Shown in pieces: positions 50,478-63,038 of a DNA stretch of 64,000 nt; the stretch's first letter is position 1, and the number at the start of each line of letters is the position of its first letter. Origin of the DNA: Chrysomallon squamiferum. Taxonomy: Eukaryota; Mollusca; Gastropoda; Neomphalida; Peltospiridae. Both the position numbers and the translations under genes were made by a program. Location of the stretch: the NCBI GenBank assembly GCA_012295275.1, contig CM022675.1, positions 13,931,517 through 13,995,516 on the forward strand. The letters are read 5' to 3'. The notes beneath the pieces are model-generated. The model had not been told where the DNA came from. It did no database searches and saw only the letters and a program-made list of their open reading frames with translations.

Positions 50478-50669
50478 CATTGTTATGGCGCATTCGCAGG
50501 TTGCTCTCGTTCTGGTATCCTTAGCAACGGTTTTCACCAGCACCGAGCCGACGTTTCTGAATCACATGGTGACAGTTTATGGTGATCTTGGGGTGATCCA
50601 GAGTTTTGTCCCGATGGAAGTTTCGTTGTTGGTTTGGGTATGATTTGTGTTAAAACTGATATTTTACAG
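50478..50669 (+). promoter_or_regulatory. Copy C diverged promoter and leader
   Basis: Only an ATGGCG core remains (50485-50490). An X-box-like GTATCCTTAGCAAC lies at 50515-50528. The first coding exon starts only about 185 nt downstream, so the long 5' intron of the other copies has been lost. Acceptor TTTTACAG ends at 50669. Confidence 0.35.
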
Positions 50670-50824
50670 TTCAGCCAATATGGGTGAGAAAAATGAAGAT
50701 TCAGAAGTCAACTCTAAAACAATAGTTGTTTGTCTGTCTGACAACACCACAGTTACATCTACTTGTAACTCAGATAATGGACACCATTTACAGCTGCAAG
50801 TGTCATGTATCACATCTTTTGAAG
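50670..50824 (+). CDS. Copy C first coding exon
   Basis: TTCAGCCAAT then ATG at 50680; 145 coding nt (48 codons plus one base) to GAAG/GTAATTAATAAC. Encodes MGEKNEDSEVNSKTIVVCLS and ends ITSFEG in phase 1. This is the longest of the four homologous leaders. A split relationship with A is visible in the shared GHHLQ and QVS residues. Confidence 0.68.
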
Positions 50825-51732
50825 GTAATTAATAACACAGTAGTTTTCTACAATGTAGTTTACTATTTTGAGTGGGGAGATCTAAACAGAGAATATTTTT
50901 AGTTACATCTGTAACAATGCAGTTTTTCAATATATTGGGGGGGGGGTTCTCCAAAAATTCTTCTTGTAAGTTGTGAATTTAAATAATTTCATTACTGTTT
51001 CACAGATCCTTCAAGAAGACAGTCAGAGGTAGAATAAAATAGAAATTGCAATATAGTTAACAAATACTACACCGTATCGCAGTGCAATAAAGCTGTGTTA
51101 GGAAATGAAGTTGGGAATACTCATAAGTTTTCTTTTCGTTGTAAGTTTGATTGATAACCGTCTACACAACCCAGTAATCATTAGTACTTTTCTATCAGAC
51201 ACAGTGACCTGAGCCACACACACACACACACACACACAGACAGACACTCAGGTTTATGATTTATGAACTGAACTGTGTGCACAAACATTTTCATAGAAAA
51301 TTAAACAGCTATCACTGAACTACACACACACACACACACACACACAGACTGTTAGACTGAATTAGAGTATCGTCTTAATACAAGTCATTAAAAAAATTTA
51401 TATACCTATTGAAGCACTATGCAATATATTAATATTATCACAAATAAATAGTAAAATAATATAAATGTATCATTATTATCACCAGCAAACATAAACTATT
51501 ATACAAAGTATATAGAACAACAACAATTAGAACCGAATCAAAACAATAAATAAATAAATATCATCAAGAAACAGTGACAATGGCAGTAGTTTGACAATAG
51601 TAGTAATTACAGTAAAATCAACGACAAAAATGTAATAATAATGTTACAAGCTTGCCCTTTTATGACTAAACTGCTGATTAATTTACTCACCAAAAACATA
51701 AACGTACTGGTTTTATTTTTATATTATTTCAG
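50825..51732 (+). other. Copy C intron sequence
   Basis: Opens with the conserved AATTAATAACACAGTA. A second-exon remnant (ATCCTTCAAGAAGACAGTC after TTTCACAG, about 51006) is followed by CA runs near 51220 and 51325. Confidence 0.5.
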
Positions 51733-51765
51733 CAAAGACTGATAGAAGAATTTCAAGTTTTAAAG
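51733..51765 (+). CDS. Copy C microexon 1 (33 nt)
   Basis: Between TATTATTTCAG and AAAG/GTACTT. In phase 1 encodes KTDRRISSFK. Homologous to the copy A microexon and to the two that follow. Confidence 0.6.
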
Positions 51766-51957
51766 GTACTTGTTTTTTTCCTTGTATAGTTTAGAACAAA
51801 TGTGCATTAATAATGAGATAATGATCTAGTTGCTTTTAATCTTACAAGCTCTGTTATGACTAAACTGAAAAGTAATTGAACAAATCACTGTTATTAATAA
51901 TTCTTGTTTGCTTCACGGTAATAGAAACTTCCTGGCTTTATTTCTACATTATCTCAG

Positions 51958-51990
51958 AAAAGGCTGATGGAAGAATATCCAAAATTAAAG
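51958..51990 (+). CDS. Copy C microexon 2 (33 nt)
   Basis: Between ACATTATCTCAG and AAAG/GTAAAT. In phase 1 encodes KADGRISKIK. Surrounding intron sequence is also repeated (for example ATTCTTGTTTGCTTC and ATTCCTGTTTACTTA), so exon and intron were duplicated together. Confidence 0.6.
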
Positions 51991-52153
51991 GTAAATCTTT
52001 TTTTCTCATCTAGTTTTGAAAAATATGCATTACTCTTAGAAGCTCGCAGTGTTATGATAAACTGCAGATTAATTGCAAACATCACTCTGTTAATAATTCC
52101 TGTTTACTTATCAGTAATAGAAACTCACTGGTTTTATTTTTACATTTTTCCAG

Positions 52154-52186
52154 AAAAGACTGATGGAACAGCATCCAATATTAAAA
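52154..52186 (+). CDS. Copy C microexon 3 (33 nt)
   Basis: Between CATTTTTCCAG and AAAA/GTGCTT. In phase 1 encodes KTDGTASNIK, the closest of the three to copy A. Its donor is weaker because the last exon base is A rather than G. Confidence 0.55.
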
Positions 52187-52360
52187 GTGCTTGTATAGTC
52201 GCTTTAAATCTTATTGATATTTTCATTAAATTCTGATGAACAAATATTATGGCAAGAGACTATAGCATTATTTTAAGAACTTGAAATCCTGATTTATATA
52301 ACAAAACATTTTCAAAACAGTTTATAATAGATCTTAATTTTTTAACTTGTTTTGATACAG

Positions 52361-53219
52361 TTTCTACCAGGTCAAGGATAAACTCTGTTGACTGGAGGCT
52401 CTGTGTTGAAATAAGAGCTGAGAAAAGAGGTGTTATACTTCTGAAAAAGAATGATGTTGTGATTATAGTAGAATGTGCAGGTAAAGGGAAGACAATTCTA
52501 CCTTTGTGCATGATGAAACCATTAGAAGAAGAAGAGAACAGAGATTCTTACTTGCTGAAATTTGATTTCTTTACAGAGAATCATCTCCTTGACTTGCAGA
52601 ATGATGACTGTTGTCTGAATCACGATTAAAAGTATAGAATTCTAAACAAATATCTCAAACAAAAAAATGTCACAATGGACTGTCATTTGTAGATCATGTA
52701 CAGAGTTAGGATTCCCTCAGGTATGTGTCTATTATGTTAATTCAAGTGATGCACAAAAAAGAGGAGTTGAGTTTTTTCAGAAACCTGTAGAATATCTCAG
52801 ACAACAGCTAGAAACTATGAAAAGTGATGAATCCTTACAGATCAATTGTTCTATTGGTCATAATATTTCAGCAAGGCAGGTTCAGTATTGATTTGTTGAA
52901 CCCATTTGAAAATGATAATGACAGTAACATAATGAATTTAAAAAAACTGCTAGAGCGTGTCTGTCAAAGTCTAAAAGACACCGATCTTGCAGATATAAAC
53001 AGAGCAGCTGATGTAATGTGTGGTACCAATTTGAAGTGTAATGACAATAATTACACATTTATACATCAGTCAGTGTTTGACTGTTCGTTTCTGATGTTTT
53101 CATCAAAGTTTCCAAAGAAAGCATCAAAGTTACTAGAAGTGTGTCCTGTCTCCATGTTGTTAGAATATGTTGTGACGCCTGGAGTGTCTAACAAAAGTCA
53201 CAATGACTGTGAAACCTGA
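52361..53219 (+). pseudogene. Copy C NTPase exon, degenerate
   Basis: Acceptor TTTTGATACAG as in copy A. Walker A is degraded to ECAGKGKTI (52471-52497), losing the first Gly. After YLL about 216 nt present in copy A (36523-36738) are missing in frame, removing Walker B and the sensor region. A TAA at 52627 and a further small deletion near 52680 break the frame. Downstream similarity resumes (CTELGFPQVCVYYVNSSDAQ, then NPFENDNDSNIMN and YTFIHQSVFD) in two frames. It cannot encode a working NTPase. Confidence 0.85.
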
Positions 53220-54130
53220 CTGCTTTGATTTTCTTGCTCGCAGATTTACTGACTTGCTGGCATCAAGCAATGCCAGAAAAATTATTTCACATCCATCACT
53301 GAAAAATGAAGAGTTTGTAAAGTATATCATAGAGGAAAAAAACTTTTGTTATGGTAAATTGTCTGAAATATTGAATCAGAAACTAAAGTACAGGTACATG
53401 ACTGTAGAACAGAATTTGGTAAAAACGTCCGTATGGAAACTGAAGAAATTGTACATTTCTGTGACAGTTATTAAGTGTATTCAATAGTGAAAGTAATATG
53501 TATTAATTCATCATTTGTTGCAAGTGAATGTGTTGTGAAATGACTAAGAGCTTTGTCGAGGTTTTCTTGCATCAAATCTGTGTAAAATACAATACCTATA
53601 TCAGAAAAATCAACTTTTGGATATTTCTTGTTTATTTGGTGATAAAAAATATTGTGAAAATATTCCTACAATCAGATGTTATTCCAATTTTTGATACATA
53701 CAGTTTAGTTGCATGTTCAAAAACAGATATCCTTACAATACCCCAAAACTGTTACCGTATAAAAATGTGAATTTGAGTATGTATTCCTGGTTGTTACCAC
53801 TTTCAATTTATTCATCTAACATGAACATTGCCTGTTTCTTGGCTGACATTATAAATACTCAGAAAGACAAAAGTGAAATAAAGAAAAAAGTTGTGAAACT
53901 GTTATTGGTTAGGTTCCATCCACATGTACATCACACAATTGTTCACAGATACTTCGCAAAATCAGTAATTGATAAAGAAAATGATACGAGCCATATTCTT
54001 AAGAAACTGGTTGCCATTGAAATAATAAACAAAATTGAAAACACTGCAGTCATTGCTGCTGGTCAGAGGAATTCAGGTGTTATTAAAGAAATAGTAAAAC
54101 TGAAACCTGACTGTTTAAACGATGTGTGAA
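53203..54130 (+). pseudogene. Copy C linker region, frameshifted
   Basis: Helical linker between NTPase and ankyrin repeats. Segments include DCFDFLARRFTDLLASS (from about 53218) and VVKLLLVRFHPHV with VIAAGQRNSGVIKEIVKLK (to 54129). They lie in different frames separated by short indels. Longer and better preserved than in copy A, so it is the best guide to the ancestral linker. Confidence 0.7.
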
Positions 54131-56769
54131 TGACAGTGAATTTTCTCATTGAACAGAGACGAAATGATAAAGATGAGAACAACTGGAAGACAAGTCAACT
54201 ACTGAAAAGCTATGATGTTTAACAGTGCAGATGTTGTTCAGTGTCTCCTTGATAATGAAGCTCTTAATAGGACATTAAGTGGTTTGAATGGAAAACTAGA
54301 TTAAAATTGTTGGACTGCGACTCGCCTGTCCACATTTCAGCTCTGCGCGGTGATTTAGATTTGTTGAAATCACTAGTAAAAAGAAATGCTGATATCAACG
54401 CAGTGAACACTGAGAGGAAAACTGCACTTCATAAAGCTGTAAGTCATTGTGGATTTTACACAAAAGAATTACTTTTGTTTTTACTAGAAAATGGAGCTGA
54501 TGTTAACATCACAGATGATGATAGAATTCAGCTTTACACTTAGCAGCTGAAGTTAGATATATGGATATTATAACAACATTGATTGAAAAGGGTGTTGAGG
54601 TAAACAGTACTAACTATGAAGGTAAAATTTCTCTTTTTACTGCTCTGAATAATACTGAAAAACAACCATTTATGAGTGATGAACAACGGAGAGCACCGAT
54701 TGAGAACAGTGGTGGTAAAACTGCTTTCTTTCCAGTTGCAAGTCATTTGCATTTGCAGAAGAGGTCAAACAGCTTCTGTTACAGCTGTGAACTCTAAACA
54801 GAAGAAAGTAGTTTTGTATCTGCTGGAACATGGAGTTGATCCTAACATAACAGACAGAGATAACAATTCTGTTTTACAGATGGCAGCAAAAACATGGAAA
54901 TATAGACACTGTTTCAGCATTGATGTTAAATATTACAAACAATGAACGTAAAACTCCTCTACTTACAGCTGTGAACTACAATCAGAACAAAGTAGTTTTC
55001 AGTTTACTGGAACATTGAGCAGATCCTAATTTAATAGAAAGTAAAAACAATTCTACTTTACACCTAGCATCAAAACTGCGAAGTATAGAAATTGTGACAG
55101 TACTGATTGAAAAAGGTGGTAAAGTAAATAGTTAAACAAGGAAGGCGACATTCCTCTTCATACAGCTCTAAACTGTTGTCAGTAGCAGTCACATAGTAAT
55201 GATAAACTTTGTGAAGTAGTAATATATTTAGTGGAATATGAAGATGATCTTAATTTAAGAGACAGTGGTAACAGTTCTATTTTGCACATAGCAGCGAAAC
55301 ATGGAACTATAAAAATTGTCACAGCATTGACTAATAAAGTTATAGATGTAAATATTATAAATAGTACAGGTGAAACTCCTCTTCATACAGCTGTGAAGTA
55401 CAAACAGGACAAAGTATTTTTGCATTTGCTGGGACACGGAGCTGATCCTATTTTAACAGACAGTGATAACAATTCTGCTTTAGTCATAGCAGCTGATTAC
55501 GGAAATATAGACATTGTGAGAGCACTGATTGAGAAAGGTGTTGATATAAATCTTAAAACCAGTGATGATGAAACTCCTCTGCTTAGAACTTTAAGGGATT
55601 ATGAATATTGTCAAAAGGAGTCTCTTAAAGATGAACGTTGCAAAATGGTTTTGTGTTTACTGGAACATGGAATTGATCCTCATGTGACAGACAAACATAA
55701 GAATTGTGCTTTACACAGAGCAGTGTTACAAGGAAATATAGAAACTGTGAGAGCACTCATTGGTAAAGGTGTTGATATAAATCTTAAAAACAGTGACGGT
55801 GATACTGCTTTGCTTAGAACTTTAAGGGATTATGAATAATGTGATAATGAGTTTCTTAAAGATGAACGTTGCAAAGTGGTTTTGTATTTACTGCAACATG
55901 GAGCTGATCCTAATTTAACAGACAGCGATAACAATTCTATTTGACACATAGGAGCTAAACAGGGAATTATAGAAATTGTGAGAGCACTGACTGAAATAGG
56001 TATTGATCCAAATCTTAAAAACAGTAGTGGTGAAAATGCTGTTTCTACAGCTTTAATTCATTATAAATATATATATTTTTTTACTAATCAACACTTGAAA
56101 ATAGTTTTGTATTTACTGGAAAATGGAACTGATCCTAATTTAACAGTCTTGTATAGCAATTCTCCTTTACATCTAGCAGCTGAAAATACAGGGAAATATA
56201 GAAACGGTGAGAGCACTGACTGAAAAAGGTGTTGATATAAATCTTAAAAACAGTAGTGGTGAAACTGCTCTCCTTACAATTTTAAATGATTATGGATATT
56301 TCCATTCTGAATCTGTAAAATAGGACGTCGGAAAGTAGTTTTGTATTTATTGCAACATGGAGCTGATCCTCTTTTAACAGATAATGATAACAATTCTTCT
56401 TCACGTATAGCAGCTAAAAAGGAACAAATAGAAATTGTGAGAGCACTGATTGAAAAAGGAGCTGACGTAAACCTTAAAAACAATGAAGGTTAAACTCCTC
56501 TGCTTACAGCTGTAAAATATGACAAGAACACTGCAAGCTTCTATTTGCTTAAAACAGACAGACAGAGCAATTCTGTTTTATACATAGCAGCTAAACGTAG
56601 AGACATAGATACTGTGACAGCACTTGTTGAGGAAGGTGCTGATGTAAATGTTGTCAATGCTTTGGGAAAACTCTTCTCAGGATAGCTAAAGATGAATTTT
56701 GTAGAAAAAATCGTTTCCTTTCTACTGAATCATGGTGCAACATATAAATTAACTGGTATATTTTATTAA
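54131..56769 (+). pseudogene. Copy C ankyrin-repeat array, interrupted
   Basis: About two dozen ankyrin repeats in 66-residue pairs. The first repeat (about 54307) reads SPVHISALRGDLDLLKSLV. The best frame runs from about 55201 to 56223 and is broken by only two point nonsense codons: TAA at 55837-55839, where the paralogous segment has TAT, and TGA at 55942-55944 in a VLHIA-type position. Some repeats carry an extra 10-14 residues (RDYEYCQKESLKDERC). Elsewhere frameshifts are frequent. The C-terminal end after the last HGA is YKLTGIFY then TAA at about 56767, unlike the HGADP-stop of A and B. Confidence 0.82.
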
Positions 56770-58204
56770 CAAAAGTTAGTTACTACATGATGGATAAAAA
56801 CAGAATTTGACTGGTCGCATTTATAAGTAAAATAAATCTCATAATGATGGAGAAATTTCTTATAGCTTTATTACAAATATAAAATAACTAATTTCTGCGC
56901 CCTGCTCTTAACAAATAAATATAGAAAACAATTTGTACCTGTATTTTCCATTGATTTTCTTGTTATTAATTTTCATTCAGTATGACAGTCAGTACTCTTT
57001 TGAATTTAAATTAAATACAAACAAAAAATTATAATACAACATACCTGACAATTCCATTAAAACTTTTTAAACATTAAAAACAGGTGTCTTTGTACACTGT
57101 GAAGGGAAAAGTTTTATATCAAAACATTTGAATCCTGAAAATCAGCCTGGCAGTACAAATGATCTTGTTAAAAGTTGAGAACAAAGGAAACTACTCTAGT
57201 AACATTATCAAGTGACAAGTCGAATGTCACTAGATCTTCTCCCATCAGATGTAATACTAATACAAAAATATTTACCTAGGTAGATACTTGAATGTATTCT
57301 TGCTTGCTTCATTTCCACAGAATAATAAATTGTTGATCACCGTTTACGTTTATTTTAAGCTTTTTTCTTTTTTGTTTGTTTGTTTGTTTTTTTTGTTGTT
57401 TTTTTTTTTTTTTTTTATTATTAGTTTGTGTTTTTTGACACCACTTGTAAAGTCTCCTGTGTTGATCAGAAAGGAATTCAGTGTTTCCAGAAGAATCTGG
57501 TAATATAACCACATGCTATCCTAAATCATGGATCCTATTTTGCTCAAAGATCTCGTAATAGGATTTTCCATCAGTTATTTTGCTGTTGTGGGTTGTGTAT
57601 TGTTGTATTTTGTTCATTTCCACATCCTTGTCAACAAAAACTGCTATTTCATTTCCAGATTCTAATTCACCGAGTGTCTCATCGAGCACTAGAATCAATG
57701 TTGTCATCATCAATAATCTTATCAGTCCCATATGTGTACTTTGGCTTTGTCCCATGGACGTTCTTGTAAATCAGAACTTAAAGCAGCAGTTTCCTGGGGA
57801 TGTTCCAAATGGAAGATGGGAGAACATTAGTATAAAACATGTACTCATATTTGGTTCAGATAATTAATAATGATTTTTTGTAGGAGAGGGTTCCAAAGCA
57901 AATTCATATGGGCTAACGTTGCCTGCCTTCTTGGAGACATTTCTTTAGAATGACCAAAACAAAAAAGTGTTGCCATTCTTTAACTGTAAACAGCAAATAT
58001 AAGTGAAATATTAAAATTACTTACTGGACGTTCTATTTAACCATGTGTTTTATGAAACTGGATGCCATCTTTAGAATATTCTTATGTGAACTCTTTCATT
58101 TGACTTCATTATTTATGTAATGTTATTTTGGGATAGTTATGTCTTAAAAATATGTACATTCTTAACAGACTGATTGTCAAATAAAAGAATAATAATCCAT
58201 ACAA
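56770..58204. other. Intergenic DNA downstream of copy C
   Basis: AT-rich. T-runs lie at 57390-57416. Open frames on both strands at 57516-57867 have no similarity I recognise and look like chance. Confidence 0.4.
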
Positions 58205-59300
58205 AAGTCAGCACAAATGTCAGTATCTAATTGTTTGTTAGTTTTTTGGTTTGAATCTTTATTTTATTCAGCATGCTTACTAAAAGTTCGTTTGAAAACT
58301 AAAGACGGTATCTTTACAGAAAAAGAAAAACTAATTTGACGATAAAAGAATAAATATATATATATATATATATATATATTTTTGGATAATGTCGGTTCTG
58401 TTGAGGACAAGAACCTGCCAGTAAATCAATTGATTTCCCTCTAAATGATTTCAATTTTAACACCATCCACTTATCAGAAGAACAAATATTATATTACTCA
58501 AACAGTGTTATTGTTTTTATTACTGTTTAAACAAGGTTATTGTATTAGCTTTTATTAATTACTTCGGTTTTTGTTTTGTTTATCTGTTTAAAAGATATTT
58601 ATCTCTTGTTGTTATCACCACTACTATTATTAATAATAATACTGTTTTGTTGTTTTATGATGTATCTGATCCTGATATGTTTCCAGTACATTTTTCCTTG
58701 AATATTTTCTGGTAATTTTAATCTTTATATGTAATAACTGTTTTCGCTCTGTTAAAATACTTCAATTGAATACGCATTAAATTTGCATATTTCCTGACGT
58801 TCCATCGAAAACCAGTATTAACATATAATTTCAAAAATTAAACTCCATTTTTCCATTATCAACAAAAAATAAAAACAATTAAAACAAATCAGCCCAAATG
58901 TCAGTAACTAATTGTTTATTACTTTTTTTATTTTGAATTTTTATTTTACTCGGGTATATTTACGGAAAACAAATTTTCATCGATAACCCTAACCCAGTTA
59001 TTTTTTTTATATTTTATTTTATTTTTTCATTATTATTATTATTATCAGAATTTTTTAACAAAATTTGGTATTAGCATTTATTAATTACTTAGATTGTTTT
59101 GGTTTGTTTATATGTCTAAAACATAATTATCTGTTTGTTATTACTACTACTAATAATACTACTTTTTTGTTTTATGATATAACTAACACAGATATGCTTC
59201 CAGTATATTTTCCTTGAATATATGTTTAATAATTGTTGTGACTTTGTTCAGATATTTCCGTTTTTCAGTTGACAAAGCTTTAAATTTGCATATTTGCTGA
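58205..59300. repeat. Diverged tandem duplication, about 680-bp offset
   Basis: CAAATGTCAGTATCTAATTG near 58214 matches CAAATGTCAGTAACTAATTG near 58893. Later landmarks (TATTAGCTTTTATTAATTAC and TATTAGCATTTATTAATTAC; TTTCCAGTA and TTCCAGTATATTTTCCTTGA) recur in the same order. Noncoding. Confidence 0.75.
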
Positions 59301-59410
59301 TGTTTTATCACATACAAATGTTTTTCTGTTTTCTTATGCGTTCCAATTTTCGAGAAATTCTGCCCGTGTCTGATAAACATCAAACTGGCTTGGCACAAAT
59401 ATCAAATCTC

Positions 59411-59442
<32 letters not shown>

Positions 59443-60235
59443 GTTATATGTTGTCTGTATGCAGAAGAGAATGCAAGGGGTTATTTAGTCTGCGAGATCC
59501 GTCCGTGCACGTGTACGACCGAACTGTATGAAGTTTTCACAGCTAAGTCGGGTCCTATGTCGTACTACGCAGTATGAATGCGCTGTAGCATAACCAGGAA
59601 TTTCATTTCTTTCCGCTGATATCTTAAATCTTAAACAAAAACAGAAGGAAATGAAACAGATAGAATCCTTTAGAAACAAACCACAACAAAGAAAAACAAC
59701 AACAAAAAAAACATCATCAACAACAACAAAATATCCTGAAACAAAAATGCCCTTCAACTTTAAAAAAGCAACATAAATAAACAAAATAAAGTAATGACTT
59801 CAAAAATAAATAAATAAATAAGTTTTAAAATGTGAGTAGTTATAAATCAGTGGTGGTAATACGATGAAATATTTTTCTTTTTTTTTTTTTTTCTCACATA
59901 ATTGTAATAGCTTTCGGATAGCTTGATGGAACAGATTTGTTACTGCACACACACAAAACAAAAAAAAAAACCAACCAACAAACAAACAAAACAGAAACAA
60001 CTATAAAATATACAAATAAAAATAAAATAAATAAAATACAACGAAATAAAATTAGAAAGCAAAACAATGTATATAAGCGAATGTAGGTCACGTGAACAAA
60101 CTTTCCTTTCGGACACTTTCTCTATTTTATATAAAAAAAAAAATCCCAAGTCCTTCGAAATCCTAGAAGATAACTGTTGCCCGAATATCTGGGAAAAGAG
60201 TTAATTTGCCCAAATTCTGTCAAGATAATAACAAA
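59301..60235. other. Intergenic DNA with simple repeats
   Basis: TATC units at 59408-59442, AAC-rich DNA at 59690-59730 and AAACA/AAAT-type DNA to 60060. No gene was seen. Confidence 0.5.
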
Positions 60236-60239
60236 TAAC

Positions 60240-60385
60240 ACATAAAGAAAGTAATCGGGTATAATCGGGTACAAAGTTCACGCGATTAAAATGGCGGCTT
60301 GTTGCTAAACGGTTGTCGCAAATTAAAACGAAAAGATTAGTAGGAGTTGATTAGTTAATTGTTTCTATTTGGGAGGTAAGTGTAT
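60240..60385 (+). promoter_or_regulatory. Copy D promoter (YY1-type)
   Basis: AAAATGGCGGC at 60288-60298, preceded by CACGCG and followed by GTTGCTAAACGGT. The candidate noncoding exon ends GGGAG/GTAAGT near 60376, a near-ideal donor and the clearest of the four. The upstream CTCGAG-containing segment seen in A and B has been lost. Confidence 0.6.
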
Positions 60386-62731
60386 ACTTAATTTATCTCT
60401 TCATATTCAGTTTGATTTTGTATAATATATCACTGTATTTACATGTTATATTAATTATAGATTACGAGGGTGTGGTTTGTCACTCTCAAACACTGTGATA
60501 CCGAGTCGAATGACAGTCGAATCTGTGGCTTTAACAAATGTTTTTAGCGTTACACAAAAATATTACATACCATTAAAATATTTAAAATATAAAAGTTAAA
60601 TGTCAAGTTAATTATTACTTCTAATGGTTTACACATATCGTGTAATTAAAAGATAAATAAAAAAGAAATAATAATAAAATAAAAAAACAAAAACAAAAAC
60701 AAACAAAACAAACAAAGATAGGCATATCAGTCAATTTACTTTGTTTAAAAAATCAGAAACGTCACATTAATGCACTTTTCATACAGAGGTTATCCCTGTT
60801 ATAATTGTTAATTACCGTGAAGACTGACGGAGACATGGCATTTTTGGTTTTATCAAATCCAAAATTTCTCAGAATCCTTAATTGAGAATAATGGCTTTCG
60901 AAGTCTGCCATTTTTGTCATCATTAAATTAAATTTTTAATTATTTTGATTCATTTTGATTTTGTTTTTTCTTTTATTTATTTATTATTATTATTATTACA
61001 TTCTAACAAAACATTATAAATTTGAAATTCTGCATTTCTAACATATTTAGTCACAATATTTATTATAGCATTTTAAGGTGTTTAAAATGACACAGGAAGA
61101 TATTTAAAACAGAAACTGATGTAGATGTAAAAATCTTTAAACAGCATATCATAATTTTCTTTACACATGTAAGTTCATTGTTGAATCTTAAATAATTAGT
61201 GGTAACATTTGATGTTTAACCGTAATCCTCTACAGAATACAATCTCGGCTAGTCTTGGAGCCCATTGTAGTTTTGATGGTGTGCACATACTTATTAGGGA
61301 CAGAAAAATGTCTATATTTATGTTATAGATCTAGGTGTAATACGTGGTATATCTGAAGAAGAAACATAGCTTTAACTGCGAAACAAAAGTTATCTATCAT
61401 CTGACCATTGTTGACATTTTCACTAGTGGGGCTAATAAAATCTGCAAGCAAAAATAAACCAATTTTAAAAATCAATTTATAACGAAACATACAGTGATTA
61501 ATTTTTCCTTCGTATTTGTGCAATACTGTAGCTACTTGGACTCACAGATTAGTTTGTTCGGTTGTTTTGTTTAGTTTGTGATCTCAAAATTCTGCAAACA
61601 AAATACTAATCTATGTCTCAGAGCAGAAGACACAGTAATCGGAAAAAACCTGAAGTGTGCAGACTTGAATCCTATCAGGTCAGCCAGTGTGCTGTTATCA
61701 GCCTGGACGTAGCTACTAAACTGCATTGTTTACATGTAAGTCATTGAAGTATTTTACGTTTCTTTCACTTTAAAGTGTGTACTGACAATTTCAAAGTTAT
61801 AATGCTATTGGTGGAAATAAAGAATTAGTATGGTCTGTACACACACAGTTCTCTAATTTATACTGATAATAAATTAATAATTCAAAACGTTTTATGTCCT
61901 GTTTGTTTGATACATGAAAACTGTAGCTCATTTTAATAGAAATAACATACCAAATCAGGAACTTTGACGTCACAACTCTTGTTCTGGTGTATGGCTTATA
62001 GGCTCTAGCTAATGTTAGAACAGTGAAAACTGGCAGTTTAGCTTAATTAGTAAAGATTCATAAAGCTATGGTTAAAGAAAAGTCAGCCCCGCAAGGAAAA
62101 AAAAGAAAACAAAAACACAAATCAATCGGTAAACATTACCATTTAACTACAAAAATTCTTTGAAGTCTTCCTGCAGTTACACATTATACAATAATCACTG
62201 GCCCATTGTTCTGCGTTTATCAACGGAAATAATCGCTTAAGGATTCCAGCAGCTCACGTTTCCAAAGGCTAATTTTTATTAAATCAGTAGGCTTCGCCCG
62301 TGAAGGAAGCAGGAGAAAACAAAGGAATTAAAAAGTAAGTTTCCAGTCTCTTAGAAAGCTCAATTATTTGTATTTTGATACATGTGGGTGATACATGATA
62401 CGGTTTTCACTTGCCTGTGGCTATTTTTACTTCCCAGGGTGATTGGCTATACATCAAGTGCACACACTCTGTGATTATGTGAGTGAATTTCTGTGTGCGT
62501 TTTTCTGTGTCTGTGTGCAAATGAAAGAAGAAGGATTATTGTTATTATTTGGAAGAAATCATTTTGCTTTCTTTTCCACAGTCGAGAGTGTACATTGATG
62601 TTTTGTGTCATGTTCTTTGTTTTCTAAACAAACAAAACATAACTTTGCCCTAAAAGTAATAAAAAATCGATTTCGGTCGATTTTCAATATTTGCTGATTT
62701 CCTTGTGGGATAATCTAGAATTCAGAAACAA

Positions 62732-62767
<36 letters not shown>

Positions 62768-62910
62768 AACAGAACCTAATATCACAATTTAAAAACTAGA
62801 ACAGACATTGTTTATTGTCATTATAATGTTTATAATAATATGTATTGAACTGAATGTAATATTAAGACTCTATAAGGCTAAGATTTATATTAAGATTTGA
62901 TATTTTACAG
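60386..62910 (+). other. 5' intron of copy D
   Basis: Matches copy A's leader in patches. Contains an ectopic copy (about 61761-61926) of the intron that follows the first coding exon. TG run at 62738-62764. Ends at acceptor TATTTTACAG (62910). Confidence 0.55.
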
Positions 62911-63038
62911 TTCCTTCAATATGGGTGATGAAAAAGAGGATTCAGGAGTTTATTCTAAAACCACAGCTGTCTCTACAGGTAACTCAGATGCTGTAAACCA
63001 GTCGCAGCCACAAATGTCTAGTATCATTTCTTGTGAAG
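62911..63038 (+). CDS. Copy D first coding exon
   Basis: ATG at 62921; 118 coding nt (39 codons plus one base) to GAAG/GTAATTAATAAC. Encodes MGDEKEDSGVYSKTTAVS and ends IISCEG in phase 1. Compared with B and C it lacks a short NTTVP-type stretch in frame. Confidence 0.66.

Noticed and set aside
57516-57867. Overlapping ORFs on both strands (79 and 95 codons)
   Set aside because: Considered as a transposase remnant, but no catalytic motif or terminal repeat could be identified.
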